From Mikania micrantha (taxonomy: Eukaryota; Streptophyta; Magnoliopsida; Asterales; Asteraceae), in contig CM018680.1 in the NCBI GenBank assembly GCA_009363875.1, positions 74,093,811-74,157,810 on the forward strand: DNA of 64,000 nt. The letters are read 5' to 3'. Below, piece by piece: positions 47,112-59,190 of this stretch. Positions within the stretch are counted from its first letter, which is position 1, and every line of letters begins with the position of its first letter. Below the pieces are notes generated by a model, which saw only the letters and a program-made list of their open reading frames with translations, did not search any database and was not told the origin of the DNA. The position numbers were made by a program, and so were the translations under genes.

Positions 47112-47345
47112 GATTGACTTTATATTTTATGTTCACAACATGAAGAGTTCTATGTTTGCATCCTATATATATTACTCCTTAGGCATAATGAATTAATTAG
47201 ACAGTAAGCATTTATGTGAGAGAGATAAATATCATGTTTTAAGTGTTGTTAAATGCACCCTTAATTTAAGGGTTATTTAAATGTAACCTAATTTTGAAAA
47301 TTAAATTAATTACTTTGCAAAATCTATTAAACTAGCTTCAACTAA

Positions 47346-47882
47346 TCTATACTCTATAATAAAAGAGTAACAAATTTTGCCATTTGTCACAATCTTAAAC
47401 CACTAATGCCACATGTCACCTTCTTACACTATAATTGACACTTGTCAACACCTTATCCTTCCACATAATTCTCTCTCCTATTAAATAATTATATTCTCTC
47501 TTTTATTAAATAAATAATTATAATATTAATAACTAACATGTTATTTACCTTATTATTATAAAGCACACTTTAATTTTTTTTTTATAAAATATGAAATTCT
47601 CTAAAATCAAAACTTTTAAAGTAAGAAATATTTTATTTTCAAAAAACAAAATTTATGTAAAAAACAAGTTATCTTAAAAAAATGATTTTTTAAAATAAAA
47701 TATATTATAAAATGATTTTTTAAACAATGAGATTTTTATCATCCAATGACGTTTTTTAATTTAATATTTTATATTAAACCCGTGTATTACACGGGTTCAT
47801 AACGTACTGCAATATATACAAGTATTCGAAAAACATAATATTTCATTTATTTCACCCGTGTAACACACGGGATTTAACCTAG
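47346..47882 (+). mobile_element. Non-autonomous Helitron-like element, 537 bp
   Basis: Starts TCTATACTCTATAATAAAAG after an A and ends with hairpin cccgtgtaacacacggg followed by atttaacCTAG and a T. A second cccgtgtattacacggg hairpin lies at about 47780. Structure fits Helitrons: A|T target, 5' TC, 3' CTRR. Confidence 0.65.
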
Positions 47883-47883
47883 T

Positions 47884-48660
47884 CTATCTTATATAATAAA
47901 TAAAGGTTTTGCTTGCCACATGTCATGCAATGAAGCATGTTTTACTATATTTTCTCTCCTTAAATTTAGAATATTAATTCATATATTAACAATCGTTTAT
48001 TAATAGTAATAATTAATGAATTTGATCCATAATTATATTAATTAATTTTCTTAAAAAATCTAATTTTTAATTCTTAGTTTTTTATATGTTTTAATATTAA
48101 TTTTAATTCAATTTAATTCAACGATGATAAAAAAATATTTAAAAGATAGTTTATGTTTTAATAAAGTTAATATTTATCAATTACAGAGAAATGTTACTAC
48201 ACAATTGAACCAGTCCTACATTATTGGCTTAAATTTTAAATTTTAATCTTATTTTTCTATCTGATTATAAATTTGTGTCTCATATTCGATCAATAATTGT
48301 CCAATAATTACTATTTGGTATTAGAACACATGGATTTTGGGTATATCCGTTGTGAAGCAAGTCTCCATAACAGTTTCTATGGCATTTTCATAAACAAAAC
48401 TTAAGGTATGAATGTAGAGTTTATAAGGTTGAAACTTGCATCACATAAAAGTAAATGTTGAAACATAACTTTCAGCAATCGTATGAAACTTAACCTTCAA
48501 ATGTTTGTTCTGAATTTATGATAGAGTTAAATGCAGCTTGTAATCTTGTGATTTATTTTTTCCTGAAGGTTGAACCTCATTTTTTTATTTTTGCAACTTG
48601 CAACCATATGTTTTTAAAAAGCCTGCAACTTGCAGCTATTCAGTTAAAATTAACATAATT
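47884..48660 (+). other. Second Helitron-like start and AT-rich DNA
   Basis: TCTATCTTATATAATAAATAAAGG begins one base after the previous element, suggesting a second Helitron-type 5' end. No matching 3' end was recognised. No gene seen. Confidence 0.4.
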
Positions 48661-49640
48661 TCGTTAGTTTTTTAAGGGAAAAATTGTAATTACTATATAT
48701 AGCACCACGGATCGATATAGCAACCACTTGTTCGCACGTTCGGTCAATACCCCGCCACCCACACTAGTGCGTCTTCGTTGAGCTGTTGTTCCTGTCGTAA
48801 TTGTGCAAACTGGTAGTTAAAATGCGTTGCTCCAATCATACAATTATGGGTTTTTGATCTATCTATTTTAACCTATTCTGGTGATTCACGTAGCTAGCAT
48901 ATGCATGTTTGCTTGCTCCTGTTAGATATTCACGAAGGCACACATCTTTGCCTCTTTGGGTCTGACATGTATCAATTGCTGTATAATGTAACCAAATCTA
49001 CTCATCTCATAAATTATATATTGAAGTAATAATTCTGGTGTTATTTTAATATATTTATGCAGCTGGTATCGGGTTGCAAGACAGTGAATAAGTAAATCAA
49101 ATACTTGCTGGCTGTTACTGTTGACAGGGCCGGCCAATGGGCCAAACAACCAATGCAAGGGCTTAGGACCTCAAAAAAATATATGCCCCTAATTTTAAAA
49201 TTATTATATATATATATCATATATGGGCTTTTTTTAAGCTACACAGGCCCAATGGAAAAGACGGAAGGAAAGCGGGTGCCGGGAGCCAGGGAAGGCGGTA
49301 AGCCCCTCGAGTCTTCACTCCTCTCATTCGCTCACTTAAATGTTAGGGTTTCTGGGGAACAAAGGCAGGGAAGGGGCGAATGGGATAATACGTGAAGGCC
49401 AAATAAAATTTCTTTCAAACAAAGGGTCGGAGGATTGGAAGTGGAGGGGTCGATTAACTCCAAATTCACTCCAGATCTCCTGATTTCGCGATTGACTCGA
49501 TTCACTCTAAAACCCTATTCACTCGAATGTTCTCGATTCTTTCATCAACGAGTCGGAATCACTCATATGTCGTTCTTATTTTGTGCTTACTGTCTGATTC
49601 CTAGTCGCGCCGACGCCGACCGCAAACCGTACGTCCGTAG
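48661..49640. other. Intergenic region with a possible hAT-type terminus
   Basis: cagggccggccaatgggcc at 49126 followed by gggcttaggacctcaaaaaa is like the end of a Tip100-type hAT element. No opposite end or transposase was found. Otherwise nothing recognised. Confidence 0.35.
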
Positions 49641-49647
49641 TCCTTAT

Positions 49648-49909
49648 TGAGAATACTTCAAACTAAATGCACGTGAAGAAATTGGGTGCATGGATTGCTC
49701 AACAGAAGCCTAGTCTTTAGCTTTCTTTTTGAATAAAGTAGACGTTATGTAACAGTCTTTTGTTTCCTGTTTAATAGGCTAGCTTGTTTACTTTTCCTAG
49801 TATAAATAGAGAGCTATGATGTACTTGTTTAATGCATCAATTCTCAGTATAATAAAGAAATCTGTTAAGTTCTATCTTATTTGCTTATTATTAAATCTCT
49901 GTACCATCA
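49648..49909 (+). repeat. Copia-type 5' LTR
   Basis: About 262 bp, TGAGAATACTTC to CTGTACCATCA, with TATA box tataaata at 49801 and an AATAAAG poly(A)-type signal at 49850. Followed by PBS TGGTATCAGAGC (49911-49922). The left boundary is approximate. Confidence 0.65.
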
Positions 49910-49964
49910 GTGGTATCAGAGCACAGCTTCTTATTCCATCTTCCCAATCGACAACACCCTTCCC

Positions 49965-50585
49965 ATGGCTGAACCCACGAGTGCTCTTCCTACCCAACCA
50001 ACACCGATCCCTATCTTCAAAGGGGACGGCTATGAATTTTGGTCCATAAGGATGAAAACCATCCTCAGATCCAGAGATCTATGGGATCTAGTCGCGAATG
50101 GAGTAAACACCAGTGATGCCGATCAAAATCAGCTTCGTACCTCTCAAAAAAAGGATGCGCACGCCATGGCTATCATTCAACAAGCCGTGCACGATCAACT
50201 TTTCTCGCGCATTGCTGCAGCCACCTTCGCAAGGGAAACCTGGGAAACACTGCGGCTTGAATTCCAGGGCGATGATCAGGTGAAAGCAGTGAAACTCCAA
50301 GGCCTCAGACGGGAGTTTGAGACCCTGAACATGAAGGAGGACGAAGCGATCGGGGAATACTTCTCCCATGTCATGAGCATTGTAAGTCAGAAGCGATCGT
50401 ATGGTGAGGTTGTCAAAGATTAAACGGTGGTTGAGAAGATTCTACGTAGTCTCAGCATCAAATATGACTACATCGTTCCATCCATTGAGGTCTCCTTCGA
50501 CCTCTCAAAGCTGAGTCCTGTCAAACTCATGGGTTCTCTCCTCTCTCATGAAGCTCGCATGATGAGAGGCCCCGAGCCCCTCAGT
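49965..50585 (+). pseudogene. Copia gag fragment (UBN2 type), broken
   Basis: Starts MAEPTSALPTQPTPIPIFKG with the Copia gag signature YEFWSIRMKTILRSRDLWDL and ETWETLRLEFQG. An in-frame TAA at 50421-50423 is followed by same-frame continuation (TVVEKILRSLS, SLLSHEARMMRG) to about 50585. There the sequence changes to element D. Only the first part of the polyprotein remains. Confidence 0.8.
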
Positions 50586-51004
50586 TGGCAAACATCAAAC
50601 CCATATTCTTTAAAACATATTTACATTACCATAGCAGCGGAATTTAAGGCGATTACATATAATATTATACAAACCTAAACAAACATTAATACATAGCCAT
50701 TCTATGCCAGGGGTAGTCTTCAACGTATGCCATGAGCCCTCCTGGTCTCCCTTCTCACACTATTCAACCTGATATGCATGTAAAACAAGTCAGCTTTATG
50801 CTGGTGAGTTCTAAGTTCATTTCTCATAAAATCCTTTCACATAACAAACCTGTTCTCATATCATAATTTCATAACATACATAGCATTGTAACATAATTAC
50901 ATAACATACATATCATCATAACATCATTCATACAGTGAAGGAACTTCACCGTCAACTGCTGACCCTGAAGTCAAACAGGTTTGTGCAGCACAAGGCTCTT
51001 AAAC

Positions 51005-51556
51005 TATCAACTCGTAGCTGATAACTCATACATGTATAAGATTTCTTTAACACTATCAACGCGCAGCTGATAACTCAAGCATGCCTAAGATTTCTTTAAC
51101 TGAACTGGCGACACACAGTCGGCAGGCCTATGTTTCCACAGGACTCTTTAACCATCAACCGAAATTGACGGCTCATACCGGTACAAGACTTCTTAACATA
51201 CATCATAACATGGTTTAAATCATTTAAACCATCATAATCATAAACGGCTCCTTTCACCGTAGTGTTCAAGTTTTGCCCAACCGCAGCCAGCAAAACCTCA
51301 TTTCCTACTCAACCTCAGTTGAGTCCTTTAGAAAATCATTTCTTTCTCAACCGCAGGTGAGACTTTAAACATTCTTTATATCTCAACTGAGATTCTTAAA
51401 ATCATTTACTTTAAATCATTCTTTACCTATAAACAGTCTTTTCCTGAAAACATACTTTAACTGATTATAATCAGGTTACAATCACTTTCATACAATAATT
51501 TTTATAACATGAAACATTCTTTACTTTAACATATTCTTTTATCTGACCGTAGTCAG
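51005..51556 (-). repeat. Series of hairpins in LTR D
   Basis: At roughly 35-90-base spacing: 51005-51023, 51054-51072, 51105-51125 (CTGGCGAC/GTCGGCAG), 51307-51324 (ACTCAAC/GTTGAGT), 51345-51361, 51380-51393 (ATCTCAACTGAGAT), 51461-51474 (CTGATTATAATCAG) and 51543-51556 (CTGAC/GTCAG). Stems differ in sequence and remain paired. Confidence 0.7.
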
Positions 51557-52589
51557 GTAAAGCAATTATTTACATAAAATAACTTTATCACATGCATATC
51601 AGCCCAAAATGATAAAACATTTAAAACAGGGCTATAAGAACTCACAATCATTTCAAAGATATTTATCATGCATGCATATCAGCCCTAAGACGTTAAAATA
51701 ATAAAAGAGGGCTCATAGAACTCACCTGTTGTCTTGCTGTAGCAAGATTTCTCGTAAACTGGTACTAACAGTATAATTCTGCATCATTTTACACTTAATA
51801 AGTCATTTACGTTTTAACCTACTGATTAGATCTTTCTGAACGTTCAATGTCAAAGACATTGCCTTGAAAGTCATCAAATAGTTAATGTTGTTGATTATAA
51901 TGCTAAAACAGTTCCTAAATAGATTAATGGCTTAGAAATGATCAATCCTTATCATTGATTACCCAGATATCATGAAATATCACAATGTAGTCTTAGAATA
52001 GGTTTAATAACCATGTTTAACATACTAATCTGACAGTTATCGCAAACATCAGATAATCGTTCCAACAAGTATGTTAATGATTGTGATTAGTTTGAAACAC
52101 TTAGATTTAACCTTTGTATTTCAAAGATTAACCAAGCTAATCACCTAGATTGTCATAATCAAATGGATTAAACCATTATAATCATAGTTGTGATTTCATG
52201 CAAACCGGGCATCACAACGGATCAAAACAAGGATTTAACCGTTAGAACTTCGTGTTCTTCATTTATAATCAATCCTAGCCATCATCTAGGCAATAATCAA
52301 CAATCCTAACTATATTATTACGTTCAAAATCAAGATCTAATCAATCAAAATCAAACTAGAAGGTTAAAACGAACCATTACCTGATCTGACGAATTTCTGC
52401 GGTTAAAACATCGATCAGGACTTGTATATATGATCCCTGGGATGATCTGGATGTTCAGAGAGCTTTGATTTGAAGATTAGAGGTGTAAGAAGGGTGAATT
52501 TGCGTCTAGAGGTCGAGCAGGGTCGAAAAATTGCGTTCTGGAGCGTTCTGATCGCTTAAAACAAAGTTTGGCCGACATATGCTCCGGGG

Positions 52590-52640
52590 CGCATCGCCCC
52601 AACTGGGCGCATGTCGCCAGGCGTACCGCCCCACGTCACC
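52590..52640 (-). repeat. gcgcatcgcccc / gcgtaccgcccc motifs in LTR D
   Basis: Two imperfect copies of a GC-rich ggcgNatcgcccc unit near the LTR start. A counterpart (ctaggcgtaccgcctaac) is in LTR C at 54678-54695. Confidence 0.55.
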
Positions 52641-52949
52641 CAGCGTCATCATTTGAGTTTTAAACTTGTTTTCGCGATTCCGGGAGCATACGAACTCCGT
52701 TTTGCGCACGGTTTTCGCCCACGTTCATCATTTTTCACATACTATCAATCCCCAATAACAAAAGTTGCTAAATCATCGTGGATTTCAAGCACGACCAAAT
52801 GTGCTCACGTCATAAATGCCGAATTTTTCGTACGCAATCGTCACAGTTTCAACAGTAACCGAAATCTCGTACGTTTATTATTAAATTTCTAAATTTTTCG
52901 GTTGTTACAAATCTACCCTCCTTACAATAGGTTTCGTCCTCGAAACCTG

Positions 52950-54396
52950 TTACATTTCAAACAAATGTGGGTAGAGTCGTTTCATCTCGTCTTCAGTTTC
53001 CCATGTCGCCTCAGATCCTTTTCGGTGTTTCCACTGAACCTTAACTTGCCTAATCACCTTGTTACGTAACTGTTTCTCTTTCGTATCAACAATTGCAACT
53101 GGTTCTTCTATGTAATTCAACCTTTCATCAACTTCAATATCATTTAAAGGCACATATGCTACATCATCCGTTAGACATTTTCTCAGATGTGAAACGTGAA
53201 ATGTCGGATGAATTCCACTCAGTTCATCTGGCAGATCTAATCGGTAAGCTACCTTACCAACCCGTGCCATTATTCGAAAAGGTCCAATAAATCTCGGACT
53301 TAGTTTTCCTCTTTTACTGAATCGAATAACTCCCTTCCATGGTGAAACTTTTAACAGTACTTGATCACCTACTTCAAATTCTATTGGCCTTCGTCTTTTA
53401 TCAGCATAGGACTTTTGTCGATCCTGTGCAGCTTTCATTCGCGCTTTAACTAGTTGAAGCTTTTCTGTCAAATCTAACACTGCAGCTTTACTTCCCACTT
53501 CTTTCTGTCCTACACCTCCCCAACATACAGGTGTTCTACAACGCCGTCCGTACAATGCTTCGTATGGTGGCATGCCAATACTAGCATGGTAGCTATTGTT
53601 GTACGAGAATTCCACCAATGGTAAATGATCATCCCAACTACCACCAAAATCAATAATACAAGCTCTGAGCATATCTTCTAAGGTTTGGATAGTCCTTTCA
53701 GACTGTCCATCGGTCTGAGGATGATACGCAGTGCTGATATTAAGTCTTGTGCCCATTGATTCGTGAAACTGTTTCCAGAATCTTGAAACGAACCGCGTGT
53801 CACGATCTGACACTATAGATACTGGAACTCCATGTCTTGTAATTATTTCTTTTACAAATAATTCAGATAGTTTCTCCGACGTATAAGTCTCACGTATAGG
53901 CAAGAAATGAGCACTTTTCGTTAACCGGTCTACAATCACCCAAATAGCATCATGACGTTTCGCCGTAAGAGGCAACTTAGTTATAAAATCCATGGTGATG
54001 TGTTCCCATTTCCATTCCGGGACTTCTAAAGGTTGCACATAACCATAAGGTTTCTGATGTTCAGCTTTTACTTGTGCACATGTCAAACATTTATTTACAT
54101 ACTGCATTACATTAAATTTCATACCTGGCCACCAATAATCTTTTCGAAGGTCTTGATACATTTTTGTTGCACCAGGATGAATAGAGTAACGTGACTTATG
54201 TGCTTCATCTAGAATCCTTGACCTGATGTTCCCATTTCGTGGAACCCACATTCGACCAAATCGAATCTTAATACCAAATTCATTTTCTTCTAGATTCTTG
54301 ACTTGACCAAAGATTCTTTCGAATCCAACATTTTCTTCTTTTAATCCTTCCTTCTGTGCATCCCTAAGTTCATTCAGGAAATCTGGTGTTATCACC
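52950..54396 (-). pseudogene. pol: Ty3 pol fragment of element D: integrase and chromodomain-like end
   Basis: About 482 open codons, starting within the region after RNase H (VITPDFLNELRDAQ) and ending KRLYPHLFEM. Shows the H2C2 domain (HPGATKMYQDLRKDYWWPG, CLTCAQVK), integrase core D (MDFITKLP), D (SDRDTRF) and E (GQSER), then GPF-type RFIGPFRIMARVGKVAYRL and a chromodomain-like tail. The reading frame is intact but the upstream part is cut off by insertion of element C at 54397, so gag, protease, RT and RNase H are missing from the window. Confidence 0.9.
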
Positions 54397-55785
54397 TGTA
54401 ACAACCGGTTTTTAATAAAGAAATGTATTGTGAATAATCGTTAATCAAACGGTTGTGGTTGTTGTGATTTGAAAAATATGTAAGAATTACGTCATCTATG
54501 GCAAGAGCACATTTGGTCGTGCTTGAAATCCACGAGGATTTAGTAACTTTTGTTATTGGGGATTGATAGTATGTGAAAAATGATGAACGTGGGCGAAAAC
54601 CGTGCGCAAAACGGAGTTCGTATGCTCCCGGAATCGCGAAACGAAGTTTAAATCAAATATTGGAAGAAAAACCCGCTAGGCGTACCGCCTAACCCCCAAC
54701 CCTCCGGAGCCAGGCTATGCGCCCAGGGACATATGTCGGCCAAAATTTTGTTAAAACGATCAGAACGCATGGGAAGGCTCAAAACTCATTTCTTTCGACC
54801 CTTCTTGACCTCCAGACGACATAAACTCATTTCTAAGCTATCAAACTCCATATTAAAGCCATCTGAAGTCATAAATCTCACCAAGGATTGTGTTTTCAAG
54901 TCCCGATCATTGTTTTAACCGTAGAAATCCGTCAGATCAGGTAACGGTTTGTTTTATCCTACTAGTTTAATATTGTGTGGATTAAATCTAGTTTTGATTG
55001 TAATAATATGATTATGGGTATTGATTATTGCCTAGTTGATAACTAGGGATTGTTAGAGACAAAGAATTTGATGTTTTGGTGGTTAAATCTTCGTTTTGAA
55101 GCCGGTATGATGTCCGGTTGTTATGAAACCCATATCATGTTGGGATAACTAGTAGGATGGGTAAATTGTTGTTTTGAAATAAATATGGATTATGATCCAT
55201 GAGTTAAATGATGATTTTGATGAATTGATGTTAAAAATTATTAACAGTTATGATTATAAATGAATTTTGATTAAGCAAAGTGATTGGGATCATAACTAAA
55301 ATAATAAACATCAATTATTTGATGAAATGCCTAAGGAAGGCATGGGATATGATTAATTGACTAGAACTTGCTAAACATAGTAAGATAGAGTCAATTATGT
55401 GATAAGTTGATTTTGAGAAAGTCAAACCAGTCAAGTGCGTTGAACTTGATTGTATGTGCTATATATTGAAACTAGTTGCATATATGTAAATACAACTAGG
55501 TATTGGTGGTGAAAGTCAAAGGACGATTCACAGAAGTGGAAAAGAGGTTGTAGGAAGTGAACAACCGCTTGAACCAGGTAAGTTACCCAACTTACTGTAA
55601 CATTCCATATAAGTAGTAGAAAGAGTCTACTTGATTTTGATGTATATATTATTGGTTGATTTGAATGAATGGACATAACTAGATTGGAACTAATTGAGTT
55701 AATAGACTCTAATGTATATATGTTAAGTTCCAATGTGTTTATGTCACGATTGAATTAATTATGCAACATAGATTGCATAAGAATA

Positions 55786-56060
55786 ACCGGATGAGCCGGT
55801 GTTTGACTATGATATCACAAATGTGTGATTAGTCAGAGGTGCTGACAAATAGCTATGGTGGAAGTACATGATTGTGAACACCATAGTGTAACTTTGATTA
55901 AACTATTGTGATTAATAGTTGATGAATGGTAATATGACATTATTACATTGTGAGAGTCAATTCGAATAGAAATGACTCAACTTGACTTTTAATTGTGAAA
56001 AATGTATTTTTACATTTTGTTGTTATGACTCCACAATGGTGGATAGCTAGAGGTGCTGGC
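55786..56060 (+). repeat. Divergent hairpin units before the array in LTR C
   Basis: ACCGG-ATGAG-CCGGT (55786-55800), ATCACA-AATG-TGTGAT (55814-55829), GTCAG-AGGTG-CTGAC (55832-55846), TCCAC-AATG-GTGGA (56030-56043), GCTAG-AGGTG-CTGGC (56046-56060). Confidence 0.8.
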
Positions 56061-56886
56061 AATTGTCTAGATGGAAGTACCGGTGGGTGAACATCTTAGA
56101 CTAAATAAATATGACTCCACAATGGTGGATAGACAGAGGTGCTGTCAATTGTCTAGATGGAAGTACCGGTGGGTGAACATCTTAGACTAAATAAATATGA
56201 CTCCACAATGGTGGATAGACAGAGGTGCTGTCAATTGTCTAGATGGAAGTACCGGTGGGTGAACATCTTAGACTAAATAAATATGACTCCACAATGGTGG
56301 ATAGACAGAGGTGCTGTCAATTGTCTAGATGGAAGTACCGGTGGGTGAACATCTTAGACTAAATAAATATGACTCCACAATGGTGGATAGACAGAGGTGC
56401 TGTCAATTGTCTTAGATGGAAGTACCGGTTGGTGAACATCTTAGACTAAATAAATATGACTCCACAATGGTGGATAGACAGAGGTGCTGTCAATTGTCTT
56501 AGATGGAAGTACCGGTTGGTGAACATCTTAAGACTAAATAAATATGACTCCACAATGGTGGATAGACAGAGGTGCTGTCAATTGTCTTAGATGGAAGTAC
56601 CGGTTGGTGAACATCTTAAGACTAAATAAATATGACTCCACAATGGTGGATAGACAGAGGTGCTGTCAATTGTCTAGATGGAAGTACCGGTGGGTGAACA
56701 TCTAAGACTAAATAAATATGACTCCACAATGGTGGATAGACAGAGGTGCTGTCAATTGTCTTAGATGGAAGTACCGGTTGGTGAACATCTTAAGACTAAA
56801 TAAATATGACTCCACAATGGTGGATAGACAGAGGTGCTGTCAATTGTCTTAGATGGAAATACCGGTTGGTGAACATCTTAAGACTT
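56023..56886 (+). repeat. Minisatellite of about ten 86-88 bp units in LTR C
   Basis: Unit begins tatgactccacaatggtgg, contains gacagaggtgctgtc, and closes with gtctagatgg...catcttagac, giving three hairpins per unit. Later units carry ctta for cta and ttaag insertions. Copies are nearly identical, so amplification is recent. Confidence 0.95.
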
Positions 56887-57517
56887 AATATATGTATGAT
56901 ACCACAAATGTGTGGATAACCGGTTAATCCGGAAGTTAAATTGTTGAAACCACAGATGTGTGAATAATTGGTTAAGCCAATAAAATATATGTATATTTGG
57001 TGTTTTAAATTTAGCCAGAGGTGCTGGTGGTAGAGTTGAATTAGATAATATATTCATATTGTAAAAATGTCCCACTAAGGGAAATAAATGCACCATATGT
57101 GTTGGGTGCAAGTTGATGTTTGAATATGATATATTATTATCTAAACATGATTAACATCCATATGATATGTATGTGGATGGGTTAAATAAGTTTTTGGGGA
57201 TTTTGGGAGGGGTTACTTACTTAGTTCATATGAACTAATTGTGACCTTATATGTGATGTTACAGGTCAAGATAGATATGCATTGGGCGATCAGATCGGGC
57301 ACGTTGTGAAGCAGAACCAAACGTTATGTAAAGTATGTGGTAGTATTAAACTTAAACACACCAGTTTTTATTAACCATAAATGTAAATAATTTGAAATTA
57401 AGTGTGTTTAAATCATGAAATGTTAATTTCACGCTTCCGAACATGATTTTTGAGAAAGTTTAATTTGGGACCTAAAAATGGGACACGTGTAATCGTGTGT
57501 AAAGTTTGGGTGTTACA

Positions 57518-57670
57518 GAGTTGGTATCAGAGCAATGGTTTGAGTGAATCAAGTGCGTCTTGAACACTTGATCTCAAACTTTTATGCTCTTGATATGAAA
57601 ACATAACGTTTGATTCGAAGACCCGATCATGATGCCGAATGTATGAGGTTAGCATATCTATGTCCTGTAA
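57518..57670 (+). other. PBS and start of the leader of element C
   Basis: TGGTATCAGAGC at 57522-57533 (initiator-Met PBS). About 137 further bases follow before element E's LTR begins at 57671. The candidate target duplication of E is tgtaa (57666-57670), unconfirmed because E's other end is outside the window. Confidence 0.75.
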
Positions 57671-58879
57671 TGTAACATCTGTACCGGAATCGTTACCGGA
57701 ACAGTAAACTGTACAGTAATTAGTACAGTAACTCAGTTGCAAACTAGGAGAAATACTTAGAAGCTATTAACATTCGATACTAAACGTAAACTATTATACG
57801 ATGTTTCTGAAATCCTGATTTAATCCTTATGGTTAAACAGTCAGAAACACATCAGACAATCATGAACAGCTACAGACATGTTTGAGTTTATATTATTAGG
57901 TTTAAACGTATGTGAGGAAACAGAACAAAACAATAACAGTTGTTGTTACGGAATGTAAACCGACGAACTATTCGTAAAGGTGACGATCTGTACGAATAGA
58001 TCTGATAGTTAACGATCTGAAACGATGACTGAAAAGTAGAAAACAAAATCAGAAAGTGAAACGTACGATCGTGTTCGTACAGTTAGCGCTCTGTACGAAG
58101 ACGCGCGTAAGTGACGTTTTCTGACGAAACGATAACGAAGACGAAGACGAATCGAACGAAAATAAACTTAAGGAAATATTATATTTCCTGTTTTACAATT
58201 TTGAAACTCATCATAAATCAAATTAAATGAAACTATTAATTTGATAATACGTAAAATATCCGGATGATTAATGTAACGCGTAAAATATTAATGACAAATC
58301 ATTCTTGAATAATAATATTTAAATTATTTTCATAAATAATCACCCTCCAAATATTTAAAATAAAGTCCTTTTTGTTAAATTATAAAACGCGCGCGTTACG
58401 ATCCGGAAACGCAACGGGGACGAAAACCGAGCAACCGAAATGAACCCGAACACCCTCGGGGTATTTAAACCCTAAAAGACACCATTTCTTTCATTTCATA
58501 CATTCCCACTCTCTCTCTACAAACAAATTCCGGCCATCTCTCTCTCTAGGAGAAACACCCTTCAAACCATCATAACTCACTCATTTGGAGACGAAATCGG
58601 GCGTTCTTGGTGTCCACGCGTAGCTAGCAACGACCTCTACAAGAAAGTACAGCAGATCGGAGCTCTCATCCGGCCATTTTTCAGGTATGAAGCCTCAAAG
58701 TTTCGTGAAAATAGGGTTTTCATCATATTTGTTGTTCTTTATTCGAATACACTCACATAACCGGTCCAAAGCGTGTATACACGTGTTCTACACATATGAG
58801 TACTAGTTGTTCTTCATAATCCTAGCAAGAAAAACCGATCTAGAACAGTTCCAGACGCGATGAAGAGGATCAGATCGAA

Positions 58880-59190
58880 CCAGGGTTCGCCTACTATGGC
58901 CGAACCTTTTAGTCGAGTAGCAGCCGAACCCATTATCCCCAACGAACCCTGATGGCATGACGAACCTTCTTAGCCGAACCAATTCCAGCGAACCCTTCAT
59001 GCAGATCACAAACCTGTCACCATGCATGGACCGAACCTTTGTCATCAGCCGCGAACCATGCCCACGAATCATTACCGAACCCCCTCGGCCGAACCTACCT
59101 CCTGGTTGAACTGCAACAGCAGCGAACCTTGGGCTGAACTCCAGACCTAGCCGAACCATTACTTGATCAGGAGCCCACGAACCTAAACCC
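58880..59190 (+). repeat. CGAACC-rich tract in LTR E
   Basis: CGAACC recurs about seventeen times in 310 bases, same sense as in LTR B. The ORF opposite it is a by-product. Confidence 0.75.

Larger units (their letters stand above)
50586..52909 (-). repeat. 3' LTR of Ty3 element 'D' (left end approximate)
   Basis: In sense it starts TGTAACAACCG at 52909, directly after pol and a PPT-like region (aaggagggtagatt in sense). The opposite end is not clean; the join with Copia lies near 50585 and terminal bases may be lost. Contains a hairpin series (51005-51556) and the CACC...CAGG block (50766-50810). Its first 350 bases resemble those of LTR C. Confidence 0.65.
54397..57517 (+). repeat. 5' LTR of Ty3 element 'C'
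   Basis: TGTAACAACCGG to TTTGGGTGTTACA, 3.12 kb. The 5' target base run tcacc (54392-54396) awaits its partner outside the window. Includes a hairpin-rich repeat (55786-57027) and the block at 57216-57266. Bases 54490-54650 are an inverted relative of 52660-52810 in LTR D. Confidence 0.85.

Noticed and set aside
56023..56886. Regular repeat array that could be mistaken for a CRISPR array
   Set aside because: Units of 86-88 bases are nearly identical throughout with no unique spacers, and lie inside a plant LTR; it is a minisatellite.
58803..59159. 118-codon minus-strand ORF
   Set aside because: Antisense to the CGAACC tract of LTR E; Arg/Gly-rich only because of the repeat.
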